From positions 72,023-136,022 of the forward strand of contig QKWP01000839.1 of assembly GCA_003550325.1 (NCBI GenBank): a DNA stretch of 64,000 nt, read 5' to 3'. Position numbers and translations under genes: made by a program. The notes below the pieces were generated by a model. That model worked only from the letters and a program-made list of their open reading frames with translations, had not been told where the DNA came from and did not search any database. Below, piece by piece: positions 25,500-37,613 of the stretch. The first letter of the stretch is position 1. Every line of letters starts with the position of its first letter. The DNA is from Gigaspora rosea. Lineage: Eukaryota; Glomeromycota; Glomeromycetes; Diversisporales; Gigasporaceae.

Positions 25500-27160
25500 T
25501 ATGTAACCTATTAACCGAAATAATAGTTTTGTCAAACTGGGTTTTAATGTTATAAGCGAATATCTGATTAATAACTAATTATAAATAAATATTCAATTGA
25601 CCCAGATATCTGGTTAATAAATAATTGGTTGATTAAAGTGTTGTGATAAGTTAAACATCCGATTTGAATGCATAGCGATAGAGATAGTGAAAATAAGTTC
25701 AAAAAAGTTCTAATATGCGCCATATTATAGTGCGGGAACCCTTAAATCAACAAGTGAAATTAATAATTTTCAAAACATTATAAAAAAATAACCAGTATAG
25801 CTAGAACAATTTTTTTCTAAAAATATAGAGAAAGACTTTAAGAATAAAGCTATAGTATTTGTTTTTTAATTTATTAAGTTTAACTATAGTTATAAAGGTT
25901 TAAAGTTACCTAATTTTATTAATAACTGAAAATTTGGCTACTATAATTTTGGCCAGTATTACCTTAGTGCTGGCCAGAATTACAAAAAAGGTTTGAAATT
26001 TTAAAATTTTTAAAAAAAATTTTTGCAGAGTTTTTTTTTTTATTTGTAAAATTTTTTGCAATTTGATTGGCTCTGGCCCAAATTCCAAATTTTAAAATAA
26101 AAATTTTTTTTTTGTTTAAATTATATTTTAGTTTTTTTTTTTTTTATTTGCAAATTTTTCTGCAATCTTATTGGCTCCAACCCAACCCAAAATTTGGGTT
26201 GGTATATAGGACTAGTTGATTTAAGAATTTCCATACTATAGTAATTGTCACAGATCATAATTAAGTCAGATTAAAATAAAATATGGGGTTTTATTTAGCT
26301 CTCTAAATCCTATGTACTTGTCTAATATAAACTCTAGTTTCTAGCCTTAATCAGAACCCTGGACATATCTCATATAGGTCATAACTGGCCGATTTTGCTC
26401 AATTTGCTAAAAATGACAAAAAATATTTGTTTAAATAACTTTTGATCTAGTAATCAGAATTGAATGAACTTTTTTTTGTAAGATGTGCCTCACTAAAAGC
26501 TTCATTTTAAAAAATAAGTTTGTTCAAATTGGTTCACTGGATGCCAAGATAATTGGCAATAACTGCTTTTTGCTTTTCAAATTTTAGGGGTTTTTGCTAA
26601 AAAAACAAGCATGACCTCTATACTAGATATCTGGGGTCTTTCTTAATCCCTAATCTTAAAAAATGCACACAACCCATTTTTATTTTTTGGTAGCTTGCTA
26701 CTATACATATTTCATTTTAATCTGAATTTTATTTTAATCTGCCACAAAATGACTGATTAAAATAAAATCTGGATTAAAATAAAATCAGATTAAAATGAAT
26801 AAAAACAAGTAAAACAAGTAACCAGATGTCCAAATCCAAGCACTAAGCTCTGGATTGCAGGTTAACAAATAGCATTCATGAATTAGCAGGTATCCAGATC
26901 ACCTGATTATAATCAGATATCAAGGTCACCTGATCATAATCAAGTATCTGGGTCACCTGATCATAATTGGTATCTGGGTTACCATAAAACACCTGATAAA
27001 AATTGACCGAATGATGTTTTAGCCAAATTCAATAAGTTATTGATTCAGTATAATAAAATATTATAATTAATAAAAGCTATTTTTGTATCATAATGATCAT
27101 TTTACGATTATCATACAATAATGTCAACAATTTTAAATATTCATTTGAATGCTTGTCCAA
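25500..27160. other. AT-rich non-coding interval
   Basis: No gene is seen. Small structures present: an inverted repeat at about 26718-26802 (GATTAAAATAAAAT arms), and three or four short repeats of GGT-CACCTGAT(C/T)ATAAT-CA at 26880-26990 with complementary ends. Long T-runs near 26030-26150 and 18-20 bp AT-rich repeats add to the low complexity. Confidence 0.5.
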
Positions 27161-27399
27161 TATGATTGGTGTGCTTAGTTTGTATAAAAATTTATAGAAA
27201 AAACTATTTATGTCAACCAATAAACCTTAACAAGAAATATAAAAAAGAAATCGGATATAAATTAGACTTTTATAACAAAAATATATTACTCAAACAAGTG
27301 CCGCTATTAAAAGTTAAATATAATAGTAAATTGAAATATCCCAAATACTTTAAAAATAAATTTTTTATCTTTGCAAAAATGAAAAATAATTAGAAAATA

Positions 27400-28005
27400 A
27401 TACAGTAAATGCCATCATTTGAATGATACTGAATCTTGCCAAAGAATTGGAATTAAAATTTAGTTTAATTTTTTAAACCTGAATTTTTTTATCTTCAACA
27501 AGAAATGAAAAATAATTAAAAATGATAAAATACCTTTATTTGAATAAATATGGATCTTGTCAAAGAATAGGAATTGAAGTTTTATACAATTTTTAAAAAC
27601 TAAATTTTTATCATCAACAAGAAATGAAAAATAATTAGAAATAAATAAAGACTCTATTTGAATGAAAATGAATCTTGCCAAAGAATAGGGATTGAAATTT
27701 AACTCAATTTTTTAAAATGAATTTTATAAATGAAAAATAATTAGAAATGAATAAAGGCTTGCTTTGTTTGAATGAAAATGGATATAAAAATCGAATTTAA
27801 TTCAATTTTCAAAACTAAAGTTTTTGTTTTCAATGAGAAATGAAAAATAATAGAAATGAATAAAGGCTTCGTTTGAATAAAAATGAATCTTGCCAAAGAA
27901 TAGAAATTAAAATTTAATTGAATTGTTTGAAAACAAATTTTTGTTAAAAAATAATTAGAAATAAATAAAGGCTTCATTTGAGTGCCAAATAATAGGAATT
28001 GACTT
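27400..28005. repeat. AT-rich minisatellite, about five ~115-bp units
   Basis: Units contain GAATCTTGCCAAAGAATAG, GGAATTGAAATTTAA, CAAGAAATGAAAAATAATTA, GAAATGAATAAAGGCTT and TTTGAATGAAAATG in order. They diverge by small indels. ORFs read on either strand (for example 27460-27977 minus) are products of the repeat and not genes. Confidence 0.8.
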
Positions 28006-28064
28006 ATAATATTTAGTCTTATCAGTTATTGTAATATATAAGTTACATGATCTTATTAAATTAT

Positions 28065-28414
28065 AGAGTGAATCTATTTGTCGCCGGCGGTGACAGTCAC
28101 CGGAGCGTAATCGACCAATTAGATCAAATGATCATATGTAATGTAAAAAATGCAAAAACTTTGATTTTTTTAAAAAATCACTTCTAACTTAAAATTTTGT
28201 CTATGAAACTACTTTTTTTTATGCAAAAAAAAAAATTTCTTGCAAAATTTTACTATATGCAAAGTTATACCTGAACCCTAACTATGGCTTTAACTCTGAC
28301 TCTAACGATAGTAAGTTTTGATGCTTTGTTTTTGTTTTGATCGAACATTACACAATCTAACTAGTCGATCATGCTCCGGTGACTGCCACCTTCGGCGACA
28401 AACACATTTTTTCT
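28065..28414. mobile_element. 350-bp MITE with GC-rich subterminal palindromes
   Basis: Inverted termini: AGAGTGAATCTATTTGTCGCC on the left, and the inverse of AGAAAAAATGTGTTTGTCGCC on the right. Then GTGACAGTCACCGGAGC against GTGGCAGTCACCGGAGC. CGGTGACTGTCACC-type palindromes lie inside each arm. Partial relatives lie at 22132-22225 (left half) and 39690-39862 (right half). I could not fix a target duplication. Confidence 0.7.
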
Positions 28415-28643
28415 AAATTTAATATCTGATTTTTATTTCCAAAATCATAAACTTAATCGAATGACTAAAATATTATTTGGTTAGATTTATCAGGTGTTCT
28501 AGGAATTATGTAAATAGTTGTAATTAGATAATTGGGTTCAGTTTCAGATAGTTAGTTGTGATCTGTTTGTGAATAAAGCACAAGCTGAAACATTATTGTG
28601 ATTCACTAGACTTGCATGTGATGATCAGTTATAGTGTGAATCT

Positions 28644-28760
28644 GAATCTATATGTGACAATGAGTCATGGTGTGGATCTGTCTGCATTTGTATTTTAGAT
28701 AAGTCAATGATTTGGCAATTTCTTTGTTCTTGAATTTTTTGCTCGACTTTGAGTCTAGCT
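28644..28760. repeat. Repeat at the left of the DIRS-like element, also at 37290-37425
   Basis: GACAATGAGTCATGGTGTGG, TTTGTATTTTAGATAA, TTTCTTTGTTCTTGAATTTT and CTTTGAGTCTAGCTAC recur in the same order at 37290-37425. It is probably part of the 5' region of the same retroelement family. Confidence 0.6.
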
Positions 28761-28816
28761 ACATCATAGGAACTAGCCAGCTTTAAAAACAAGAAAAACT
28801 ACTTATTTTAACGAGT

Positions 28817-29586
28817 ATGACAAAGGAAATACAAGAAACACCTATTGAAGTTAGTAGTGAAGCTACTACCTTGCAACAAGAAAACAACAATGTAGTAGAA
28901 TAGAATCACTTACTAATATCAGATTTGAAAATAATGTATTTTAGGTGTGGTCTTTGAGCAAAAAGTAGTAAGACGGAACTAGTAAACTGCTTAGAGGCTT
29001 TCTGAAATGAACAGGAACCAGAACCGGAATCTAAAAAGGACCAGAAACAACCAGAAATAAGAAAAGGAAAATTAACAAACAGAAATGTTGGCCAGGAGTA
29101 TATAAAGAAGAATGGACCTCCCTCACAAAAGGAAATTAATAATCAAAATAAGGCCTTTTTTGCCTACTTTAATAGTAAATTAGAAGAAAAGATTGATAAG
29201 AAATTAACTACTTCACTTTCAAGAGTCTTGAACAAAAGTTTACAACAATGAACAGCAAAGGTAAATGGAGTTAGTGCAATCGAATCAAGCTTTTCCAAGA
29301 AGAAGTTTAAAAGGGTACAGAACCAATACGAGTTTGATTCAGTATGTGATATTGGGGCTCTGTTGCAAAAAGCGATTTAGAAAGATTTGAAAAAAAAATT
29401 CGTAGAAGTGCATGAACAATTAAGGCTAAGAGCATTTACTCTAAAAGAGGCTGAGAAAGGAGGTTGGACCATGGCCAGAAAAATTCTGAAACCAATACCA
29501 AATGATGGTAATAGATTCAAAGATTTGTTAGTAGAAGCAAAAAAGCAATCGAAATTACAGGAAAAGTATTCCATACCTTATAGTTG
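28817..29586 (+). pseudogene. DIRS-like element: Gag-like ORF, broken
   Basis: The frame opens at ATG 28817 (MTKEIQETPIEVSS). It runs through several in-frame stops to 29586, where the last 66 codons are open. An early LKIMYFRCGL-AKSSKTELV segment resembles a SAP-like DNA-binding motif, as seen in Gag-like ORFs of DIRS elements in fungi. The rest is Lys/Glu-rich helical sequence. At least five stops show decay. Confidence 0.5.
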
Positions 29587-30169
29587 AGGAGTTTGGCAAA
29601 CCAAAGGAAAGAAATTTGGGGGTTGGGGTTTAAAAGCAAGTTAATATATACTATATCCACTCTCCACCCTTATACGCAGTACATGCCAACCACACCATCT
29701 ACTCTATTTACTCTGCCATTGCAACCCTATCAGAACCAAGGAGTGTTTCCAAACTTGGGCCTGACTTACTAGAGCATATTCAATAAGGCGAGTAAGCTAT
29801 TGACCTGTTACTATTGTGGGATGCAGGTCATATGGCCTCAGTATGTGCTTTGAGATTAGTGGAAAGAAGTACAAGAGAAAGTGAATTTTTTTAGAACAAA
29901 GCTAGTAATAAAAGCCAGTGACTATGCTTGGGAGAAAAAAACAAACAGGAGAGCACAAAGAAAGAGATAATGAACAACATAGAGCAGAACAAGAAGGTGG
30001 TTGAAAAGATTCACGAACCAGAGAGATAAGGTATTGGATAGAAAAAGTAAACTCTCCACCCATGGTAGCCTGTTGGTTAAAAAACCAGGTTCTTTGTTTT
30101 TAAGAGACATATGGAGCCTAGTTGAGAGCAAGGTGCTGAACTCTACAGATTGAAAATAAAGCAAGAAAA

Positions 30170-31250
30170 ATGGTTAGAGAAAGAAGTAGCATGCTTGAAA
30201 AAGTTGGGCATAGTAGAGAAAGTGGAAAAGTCAAAAGTTCATCCAGCTACTGTCCAGCTCTTCTGCTAGAGGTGTTCCCAGTATTTTTGGTACTAAAGCT
30301 GGGGCCGAAATGTTTGCATTTGGTAATAGATTTGAGGAAACTAAATGAATGGTTGCCGCAGAAATCGTTCTGATTTGAGGGTCTAGGTGGACAACTAAGG
30401 TCAATAGGAAAAAATTGGTCAATAATCACGTTGGATTTAAGAGATAGCTACCACTATGTACTGATGAACGAGGAAGCCTGTCACTTTCTGGAGTTCCAAG
30501 TAGATGAAAATTGGTACCAATATCGGGTGCTACTGTTCGCTTTGTCACAGGCAGTATTAATTTGCTCGAAGATAATTTGGTACTAATTGCCCATTGGAGG
30601 TCAAAAGAAATAACCTCAGATTTGCATGTGGATGATATATGGGTAGTACACCCTTTGGTCTCTGTGTTAAAAAAATTTAGGACGAAATCATCCTGCCTGA
30701 CCTAAAAAACTACAGTTTCATTTTGGCCTTGGACAAGAGCAGTCTGATACCATTGAAGAGAATTAAGTTCCACAGGCTTCTAGTGAATATGAAAAAGGCC
30801 AGGTGATAGTACTGGAGTAAAGCTACAAGAGACGAGAATATGCTTAAAAACACTGACAGACATGGATTGGGTTACAGTAAGGAAGTTGGTAAGAATTACA
30901 GGAAGGTTCAGAGTTTGGCAAGAGACTTTGCCCCAACACATATAAAATATTTGGAATTCTATGCCCTTTTAGATTCAGCAAACAGGAGTGTTTGGGAATG
31001 GGCTGAAAAAATTTGGTTGTCAGACAGACAAAGACGAATATATACTGGTTGATAAAAAATTTGGAAAAGTACAACAGGCATGTCTTGGAAACCATTACTG
31101 GTAAAAAGTCTGTAATAGACGCTTCTACAACCAGGTGGTATGCAAAATTGGAAGGCTTAACAGTATTCAGAAATTGGAAAGAAAGGTCAACTGCCAGGAA
31201 ATCACAAAGCTAGAGGCCAGCTTAATTCCACTGGAGCTCAAAAGCTTTGC
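30170..31250 (+). pseudogene. DIRS-like element: reverse transcriptase and RNase H
   Basis: RT motifs are readable in shifting frames: LHLVIDLRKLNEW (about 30314-30352), a motif A segment TLDLRDSYHYVLMNE (about 30427-30471), YRVLLFALSQAV (about 30523-30558), and a motif C equivalent LHVDDIW (30616-30642). These are the DIRS/gypsy-type arrangement. A following segment near 31107-31150 (VIDASTTRWYAKL) matches the DAS-x-x-GW start of RNase H. Stops and frameshifts separate all pieces. Confidence 0.7.
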
Positions 31251-32179
31251 AGACTAATTGAAGGTTCCTGGGTCATAATCTTTATTAACAACTATATAGC
31301 CTTGGTGGTAATAAGGCTAAAAGGCAAGCATTGGTGGCAAAAGGAGGCTACAGAAGGCTCTGGCAAGTTTTTTTGAAAAAGGACATTTGGATTTATGAGT
31401 TGAAATAGATAGTATATGCAGAAAATCTGGCAGGTCTATGGATCTATGTCTTTGATTCATCAGATTGATACATCAAAAAGAAAGTATTTTAGGAGATAGA
31501 GGTGATCTTTAGACCACATTTGATCTACTATATGGCATTTCATATAAGCACGAAGTTATGAAGATTCAATAGCTATTATTTCTGTCCCAGGGCAGAAGTG
31601 ATAAATTGTTTTACCCAAAAGTGGAAAAGCGAGATAAATTATATGTACCTGCTCCTGTATTTGGTACAAAGATACTTCATCATATGAAGAGTTGCAGAGC
31701 AAGAACAATAGTGGTGATCTCGGAATAGCTATCAGCTGAGTAGTAGCCATTTCTTCTAGAGCTAAATTGGAAGGCTTTACCCCTACTAGAATCAAGAATT
31801 ACATTTGCGCCCAGACCTTCAGGTTTATAAAACCTTGGAGAAACTTGAAGTGGAAATTCTTGGCTATTTACATTTGGCCATAAAGGATTTGTTCCAAAAA
31901 GCAAAGGCATTAGCAAAGGAAACAATGTCTCTGTTTTATAAAGCCAAGGCCAAGAAATATTGGGCTCTGTACGAAAAGTTTTATAGAAAGTTTAAGTTGA
32001 ATGTGGATAATCTGCAGAATGGCATTTATCATATGGTTTAATATAATTGGATTGACGTCTCAAATATTGTAGGTCCTACAAGTAGTTGTAAATAACCTAT
32101 AGTTTAAAGGGAGAAAAATTTTAGAAAATCATTAGAGGTGACGCAGGTTCTTAGAGCAATAAAAAAAAAGTTGCGAAGA

Positions 32180-32745
32180 GTAAGATGCTAAAGTGGCTTT
32201 GGGACCCATTGCTGGTTTTAGTACTAAGGCACTACATGGATGTACTACAACCTTTGGCAAGTGGATCAATGTACAGAAGAGATGTGGCATTAGTGGCACT
32301 AGGGCTACGAACAATGAGAAGACCAAGTGAATTAGAAGAATTGACTATGAAGGATATAAGGTAAGACAACAAAGGAACTTTGTGGGTTCAAATCTGTAAA
32401 TCGAAAACTGATTAGTTCAAGAATAGCAAGTTTATCTTAGAAATAGTATTTGAAAATTCAGCTAGTAATGAGCACAAAAGCAACATTGTTCCTATCAAGA
32501 CAAGGGAAGAAAATTTCAGTAGCAGCAATTGGCTCGGTGGTAAAATGGTTTGTGGAGTACACGGGTTTAAATGGTAGATTTATAGCCCATTCATTGAGGA
32601 TTGGCGAAGCAACTGCAGCAATGATAGCAGAAATAAGCCTTACACAAATTTGAGCGATTGGAGGTTGGGACTTGAAAGCAGTGATGTTGTACCTAAGAAC
32701 GGTGTCAATGGCACAGTTGGGTACTTCAGACCATATGGTTTCTAG
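32180..32745 (+). pseudogene. DIRS-like element: tyrosine recombinase
   Basis: Segments match a tyrosine recombinase: LRTMRRPSELEELTMKDIR (first catalytic Arg region, about 32306-32362), then AHSLRIGEATAAMIAE (HxxR motif, 32588-32635), then IGGWDLKAVMLYLRTV (Trp and the nucleophile Tyr, about 32656-32703). Stops lie between them. A recombinase downstream of RT and RNase H, with no DDE integrase, defines DIRS-class retrotransposons. It is clearly inactive. Confidence 0.75.
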
Positions 32746-33282
32746 AAGGAAAAAAAAAGAAAAAGAAAATAAAATATGTAAAGAATGCAATTTTTTTTGT
32801 TTTTGGTTTGTTTTGTTTTAGTTATGAATTAAATTGAAAAATAAGGAAGTAAATAGGGCATGCAGCCAAAAAAAAACAAAAAGAGAATGAATGAAAATGA
32901 ATGAAAAATGATGGATAAAATAAGAAAATAGAGATGATAGGAAATACAATGTAAATAAATTATAAATAAATGGGCACGCAGCCAAGAAATAAAATAAAAA
33001 ATAAAGGGCTATGTAGTACCCAATATAAATGAAATGTAAAAAGGGCATGCAGTCCAAATGTAGGGAATTGGGTCAGGTCCGGAAGAGAGTTGTAGCTCAT
33101 AACCTAAGAGCACATATATAGCGAAACAGGTCAGGTTGGAACCTGGATATCATTTCTTCACACAATCCTTACCAACAATCCCATACTTATAGTTGTGAAC
33201 TTTTCTCAAATCAAGAGTAACTACCTTTATAAAAATAATATGGCAATACGTCACATTTGACGTAGATGTAATAAGTGACATA

Positions 33283-33445
33283 TGCCGTAAAGGTGCCATA
33301 TATCGTGAATAATACGTATGCTGTGAATAATGCTGTATGCCGTAAATAATGCCGTATGCCGTGAATAATGCCGTATGCCGTAAATAATGCCGTATGCCAT
33401 AAGTAATGCCGAATGTCATAAAAATATATGCTGTGTGCTATAAAT
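33283..33445. repeat. Minisatellite, ~18-20 bp units (AATAATGCCGTATGCCGT)
   Basis: Eight or nine units of GTGAATAATGCCGTATGCC(A/G)TAAATAATG type drift toward the right end. Minus-strand ORFs through it (33150-33459) are repetitive RHYLRHTALF-type translations and not genes. Confidence 0.85.
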
Positions 33446-33823
33446 AGAGATGCAGACATTTAAAAATATGAAGGTAACTACTTCATAAAAAATAACGGCA
33501 ATACGACACATTTGCCATATAAGCCGCATAAGTAATGTAAGCTATATAAGCACTGTATAAGTGCTGTATCAGGTACCTACCAAATAATTGCAATTTTTAG
33601 AATCCAATTAATTGCTGGCGCAGCCACAATTAATTAATTGCCATTTTTTATATGTATGATCTTAATTGTAATAAATAAGGGTTTTATAATTTGATACATC
33701 ACCACCCTTCCACGTGACAATTTATTTATTATACGATATCAGATATAGTAAACTTTATATTTTATTTATAAATATCAAAAAAAAAATTACAATAAATACC
33801 AATCTATCTAACCCTAACCCAAC

Positions 33824-33945
33824 TAGAGATATGTCATCACGCACCTATCAGTGCAAAATATTGATTGTTACATGACTAATTATCTAAGTTAGAATATGTG
33901 CTGATTAACACTTCATACTGATAAATGCATGATGGCACATCTCTA
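33824..33945. mobile_element. hAT-like MITE (122 bp, 8-bp duplication)
   Basis: It starts TAGAGATATGTCATCACGCA and ends with the inverse of TAGAGATGTGCCATCATGCA. AACCCAAC flanks it exactly (33816-33823 and 33946-33953). The TAGAGATGTGC end is shared with the element at 35609-36483. Confidence 0.8.
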
Positions 33946-34149
33946 AACCCAACCTACCTTTAACCCTATCCGATACTAATTCTAATCCAACCTATCTGAT
34001 ACTAACTCTGACCCAACAATATAATAGTTCCTAAGGATACTTCTTCCAATAGATCAAACGATCAGCCAGAAATCGAATAAACTGATCAGGTGAGATACCA
34101 TTTGATAAGTTAATAAAAGACGTTGTTTAATATGACAGGCTGCTAATAA

Positions 34150-34640
34150 AAATATAACATTAGCTATTGGAATTGGAGTTGAAAAAGGATGAACAAAAGC
34201 CTTCAGATATTATCAAAAATTAGCCAATATGGGTTCTGCTTATGAAACATATTGTTATCAATATGGTCGAAAAAAATGAGCATATGGCCTTCATTTATTA
34301 TCAAAAATCAGCCAACATAGTCCCTGCTGATGAAACATAGAATGGAATTAGGTTAAAAGAACGAACATGAGACCTTAAATATTATCAAAATCAGCTAATA
34401 TGAGTTCTGCTAATGGGAATATTTAATGTTGGAATTGTGTCGATATAGAATTGGAATCGGAAAGTACCGTATTAATGAAACGTATAATGTTGGAATTAGA
34501 GTCAGAAAAGAACTCTATTATTATCAAATCAGCAGATGTGTTTTAGCTGATGAAACGTACAATGGAATTGAAAAGGACGAGTGCATTTGGTCAATAAAAA
34601 TAGCCACATTTTGGGTTCATGCTTGAAGTTGCAACTTAAG
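34150..34640 (+). pseudogene. Sel1-like repeat protein remnant
   Basis: At least three decayed Sel1-like repeats are readable: ATTGGAATTGGAGTTGAAAA encodes GIGVEK, followed by KAF-YYQK-ANMGSA. The unit recurs with GTCGAAAAAAATGAGCATATGGCC and again near 34330-34420 with shifted frames and stops. The last frame (34426-34626) is an out-of-frame product. Sel1-like repeat proteins, often fused to TKL-type kinases, are greatly expanded in Rhizophagus; no kinase part is seen here. Confidence 0.65.
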
Positions 34641-34895
34641 TGCACTGCTTAAAATGCTAATTAATATGTGACATGACTAATTAGACTAGTACCAAAACCT
34701 AATAGCGTAAAAAAAGAAATTCATACCAGGGTGACAACAGCTTTATTGTCTCCAAATTGCAATGCTTCCTACGATGATTCTAAAAGCGACAGCTTTAGTA
34801 ACTACAAAAACAGTGATTTCAATATGATAACATTCTAAAAAAAACCTCAGAATGATCATATTTATAGTGATAAAATAGTGATATATCACATATAT

Positions 34896-35234
34896 GGGGT
34901 GTTACATATTAAAACAGCCCTTTTTTGCACTTTTTTGAAAATTGAGTTTTCATTAGATTTATATAAATTTTGGCATAATCGATATTTTTTAATTATAAAT
35001 GAAAGTCGATTTGCATAATAAAAAATCAAGATAATTGTAAAAGAAAAATTATACAAGTCCGTGTAAGGCCACACATCATGAAATTACCCGATAGTTGCCT
35101 GTTAAATTTAACCAATCAAAATCGTGAAATTTAATTAATCCCAGATCAGTCTGAAAATCAAAACAAATAATTAAACTCAATTATCTCAAAATAAAATATA
35201 TGTAAAAAAGGGCTGTTTTAATATGTAACACCCC
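34896..35234. mobile_element. 339-bp MITE with ~35-bp near-perfect TIRs
   Basis: GGGGTGTTACATATTAAAAC then AGCCCTTTTTT at the left is inverted at the right (AAAAAAGGGCT, then GTTTTAATATGTAACACCCC). ATAT occurs on both sides, but in AT-rich DNA it is not decisive. A minus-strand ORF inside is fortuitous. Confidence 0.75.
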
Positions 35235-35608
35235 ATATAACAACGATATAAAAATACCTGACAAAATTTACAACTATGCAAATTAAAGTTAGAATCAGCG
35301 TCAACTATTTAAAATTTTTCTCAAGTTTTTTTTTTATTATTAAATTTACATAATTGGAGTAACGTATTAGTATGTTCACAGTCATGACTGCACGATATCA
35401 GGTAAGTAGTTTACTACTTTAAGAAATTTTTGCCATAATTACTTCTACAGCATATGGCATATGTTATCTACTATGCCATTGCATTGCGGCATATAGCACC
35501 TGCTATGGCATTGCAGCAAACGTCAACTGTCCATCACTACCATACGTCAATGTGATGCTGAAAGTAGTACGTCACCTATGTCATAGCCGTAGTGTTGTGG
35601 GTAGTAAC

Positions 35609-36483
35609 TAGAGATGTGCGAATGCATGTTTTTTTGATCTTGCATTGCATAATGCGCATTATGCTGCATGATGCATTATGCTATTCTGCATAATATATAA
35701 AAAATAGCCAAAAAATATTATCATGTAAATTTAAAAGAAAATTTATTAATTTACACGTAGTGTTTATACACAAGTATAATTTATTGATTTACAAATTGTG
35801 TAATATATCTATCAAAACAATGTTTACAAACAAAAAATAAACACATGCTTATGGTTAGGGTAAGAGTGGGTTTGGGATTATAGCGAGGGTTATGTTATTT
35901 ATACCAAAATTTCTCAAGGAATTTTTTTTATTAGAAGATAAAAGGTGTTTCATAATCAAATTTTAAGATATCAGTTTGTTTTTACATTACTCGTGTACAT
36001 ACACTCCATGTACAAATAGAAATTCTCAATTTAAAAATACCAATTATAAATAATGATATAAATGATTTATTTAAATTATATTTTTGAAGTACAAAATAAG
36101 ATTAGAATTAATAGTACAAAAGAAAATATAGTAAAACTACTGCAAGGCCGTAGAACCACCACCATAAGAGTACTATAATATAAAAGACCACTATAAGAAT
36201 GTTGTAGATCTAATACAATGCTGTAAGACTGCCATAGAGCCCCAAAAACACCAAAAAATATTAGATTGGTAGTGATGAAGACAAACAAAACAAGTAGTAA
36301 TACAAGTATTCACTATAACATATATATACAAAATAATAATTTTATTACTATAGATAAAAATTTTTGAATCAAATTATATAATAATTTCTATGTACATTTT
36401 GAAATTTTAAATAGCCTGCATTGCATTATGCTGCATTATGTAGTATGCAACATTGAATACATAATGCATTTTGCACATCTCTA
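35609..36483. mobile_element. hAT-like non-autonomous element (875 bp)
   Basis: The ends are TAGAGATGTGCGAATGCATG and the inverse of TAGAGATGTGCAAAATGCAT. An exact 8-bp duplication GTAGTAAC flanks it (35601-35608 and 36484-36491). Subterminal TGCATAATGC-type palindromic repeats are dense at both ends. No transposase ORF is seen. Confidence 0.85.
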
Positions 36484-36580
36484 GTAGTAACTATCTTGAG
36501 AAAAGTTCGCAACTTTACCCATACTATACTTCATAGAGCACAGAGGTATTGTATTGTTGGCTACAGAAGTTGTTTCTTTA

Positions 36581-36746
36581 GGGGCATGCCATTTATCACG
36601 TGATCTTTACCATGGATACATGGTCAAAGGTAGTGATCACGTCTATATATTGTATTAATCAATTAGAATTAGATAAAGTGATTACACTATATATGGATAG
36701 GGGTGGCTACTAAGTAAAAAATATCACGTAATAAATGGCACGCCTC
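36581..36746. mobile_element. MITE, PIF/Harbinger-like, with an empty site in the window
   Basis: The 166-bp element has ends GGGGCATGCCATTTATCACG and the inverse of GAGGCGTGCCATTTATTACG, with TTA on both sides (36578-36580 and 36747-36749). The flanking sequence (GAAGTTGTTTCTTTA then CCAGAAGGGATAGG) occurs uninterrupted at about 37567-37597 with a single TCA at the junction. That is an empty paralogous site. Confidence 0.85.
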
Positions 36747-37066
36747 TTACCAGAAGGGATAGGTTCCATGACAAACAATAATAATGATCCGCTTGTGAAC
36801 GAAGTCACAAGGTGGGACATTATTGTGAGTTACTGGACTAGTAATGCCACCGAAATTGATTTTTAAAAAAGGCCTATTTTGTCTTCATTAGAGGAAATTA
36901 AAATTTTTTATAAGGAATAACAAATAAAATTTATTTGTTCCTTATAATTTCGTCTATTCAAAAAAAGTATCAAATAATTTCGTCTTTCAAGTAAAATAGG
37001 TCAAAAACAATTTCGTCTTCAAATTTTAATTTCGGGTTTTAGAGCCTGAAATGCTTTCATCCTCAT

Positions 37067-37268
37067 GTATATGTCGTGCGTCAGATCAATTCTTGCGTTA
37101 GATTAGACCCAGCCTAAATTAGATTAGGGTTAGGGTAAAATTACTGTAAAGTTAGAGGTTAGTTTAGGCTAGTTGTTGCCGATCATTTAATGCTGGTCAA
37201 CTGATAGTCATCTAACGTGTGTTAGATTTAGTCTGACGCAAGTTTTAATCTGACGCACAACATATATA
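37067..37268. mobile_element. MITE-like inverted repeat
   Basis: TATGTCGTGCGTCAGAT and TTGCGTTAGATTAG on the left are inverted on the right (GTCTGACGCAAG, then ATCTGACGCACAACATATA). It is about 200 bp and non-coding, with borders uncertain by a few bases. Confidence 0.5.
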
Positions 37269-37289
37269 CCGGACTTGTGCATAACAATC

Positions 37290-37425
37290 AGTCATGGTGT
37301 AGATCTGAATCTGCATATGACAATGAGTCATGATGTGGATCAGTCCGTATTTGTATTTTAGATAACTTGATAATTTGTCGATTTCTTTGTTCTTGAATTT
37401 TCTGCTCAACTTTGAGTCTAGCTAC
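37290..37425. repeat. Second copy of the DIRS-5' repeat (see 28644)
   Basis: Matches 28644-28760 in order. No DIRS coding sequence follows, so it is a solitary fragment. Confidence 0.6.
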
Positions 37426-37613
37426 TTCCTGCCCGCCACACCCAAAATGTGTAACCCAAATTCCAGATACACGATTCTCGCAAAGCTGCTCTTGTGATAT
37501 CGGGTGGCTTGTTTCGCAGCTTCTATTACATACTGTACTTCATAGAGCACTGAGGTATTGTTGGCCACAGAAGTTGTTCCTTCACCAGAAGTGATAGGTT
37601 TCATAATAAACAA
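37422..37613 (-). CDS. Unidentified repeated coding fragment
   Basis: 63 codons on the minus strand (MFIMKPITSGEGTTSVANNT and on), ending LHILGVAGRK. The N-terminal third is duplicated in sequence at 36519-36790, where a MITE interrupts it. I do not recognise the protein. Being present twice, it is probably a fragment of a mobile element or of an expanded gene family. Confidence 0.3.
   Translation of the reverse strand: MFIMKPITSGEGTTSVANNTSVLYEVQYVIEAAKQATRYHKSSFARIVYLEFGLHILGVAGRK

Larger units (their letters stand above)
33183..36524. mobile_element. Possible larger TIR element enclosing nested insertions
   Basis: ATAGTTGTGAACTTTTCTCAA plus GTAACTAC (33189-33223) is inverted at 36484-36520 (GTAGTAACTATCTTGAGAAA, then AGTTCGCAACTTTACCC). 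Subterminal ATGCCGTA / TACGTCA-type repeats lie near both ends. If real, the element encloses the Sel1 pseudogene and three smaller elements. I found no clear target duplication. Confidence 0.4.

Noticed and set aside
27460-27977. Minus-strand ORFs of 73-78 codons
   Set aside because: Translations of the AT-rich minisatellite, repeating the same segments.
33283-33445. Regular short repeats as a CRISPR array
   Set aside because: Units are directly adjacent without unique spacers, and the context is eukaryotic; it is a minisatellite.
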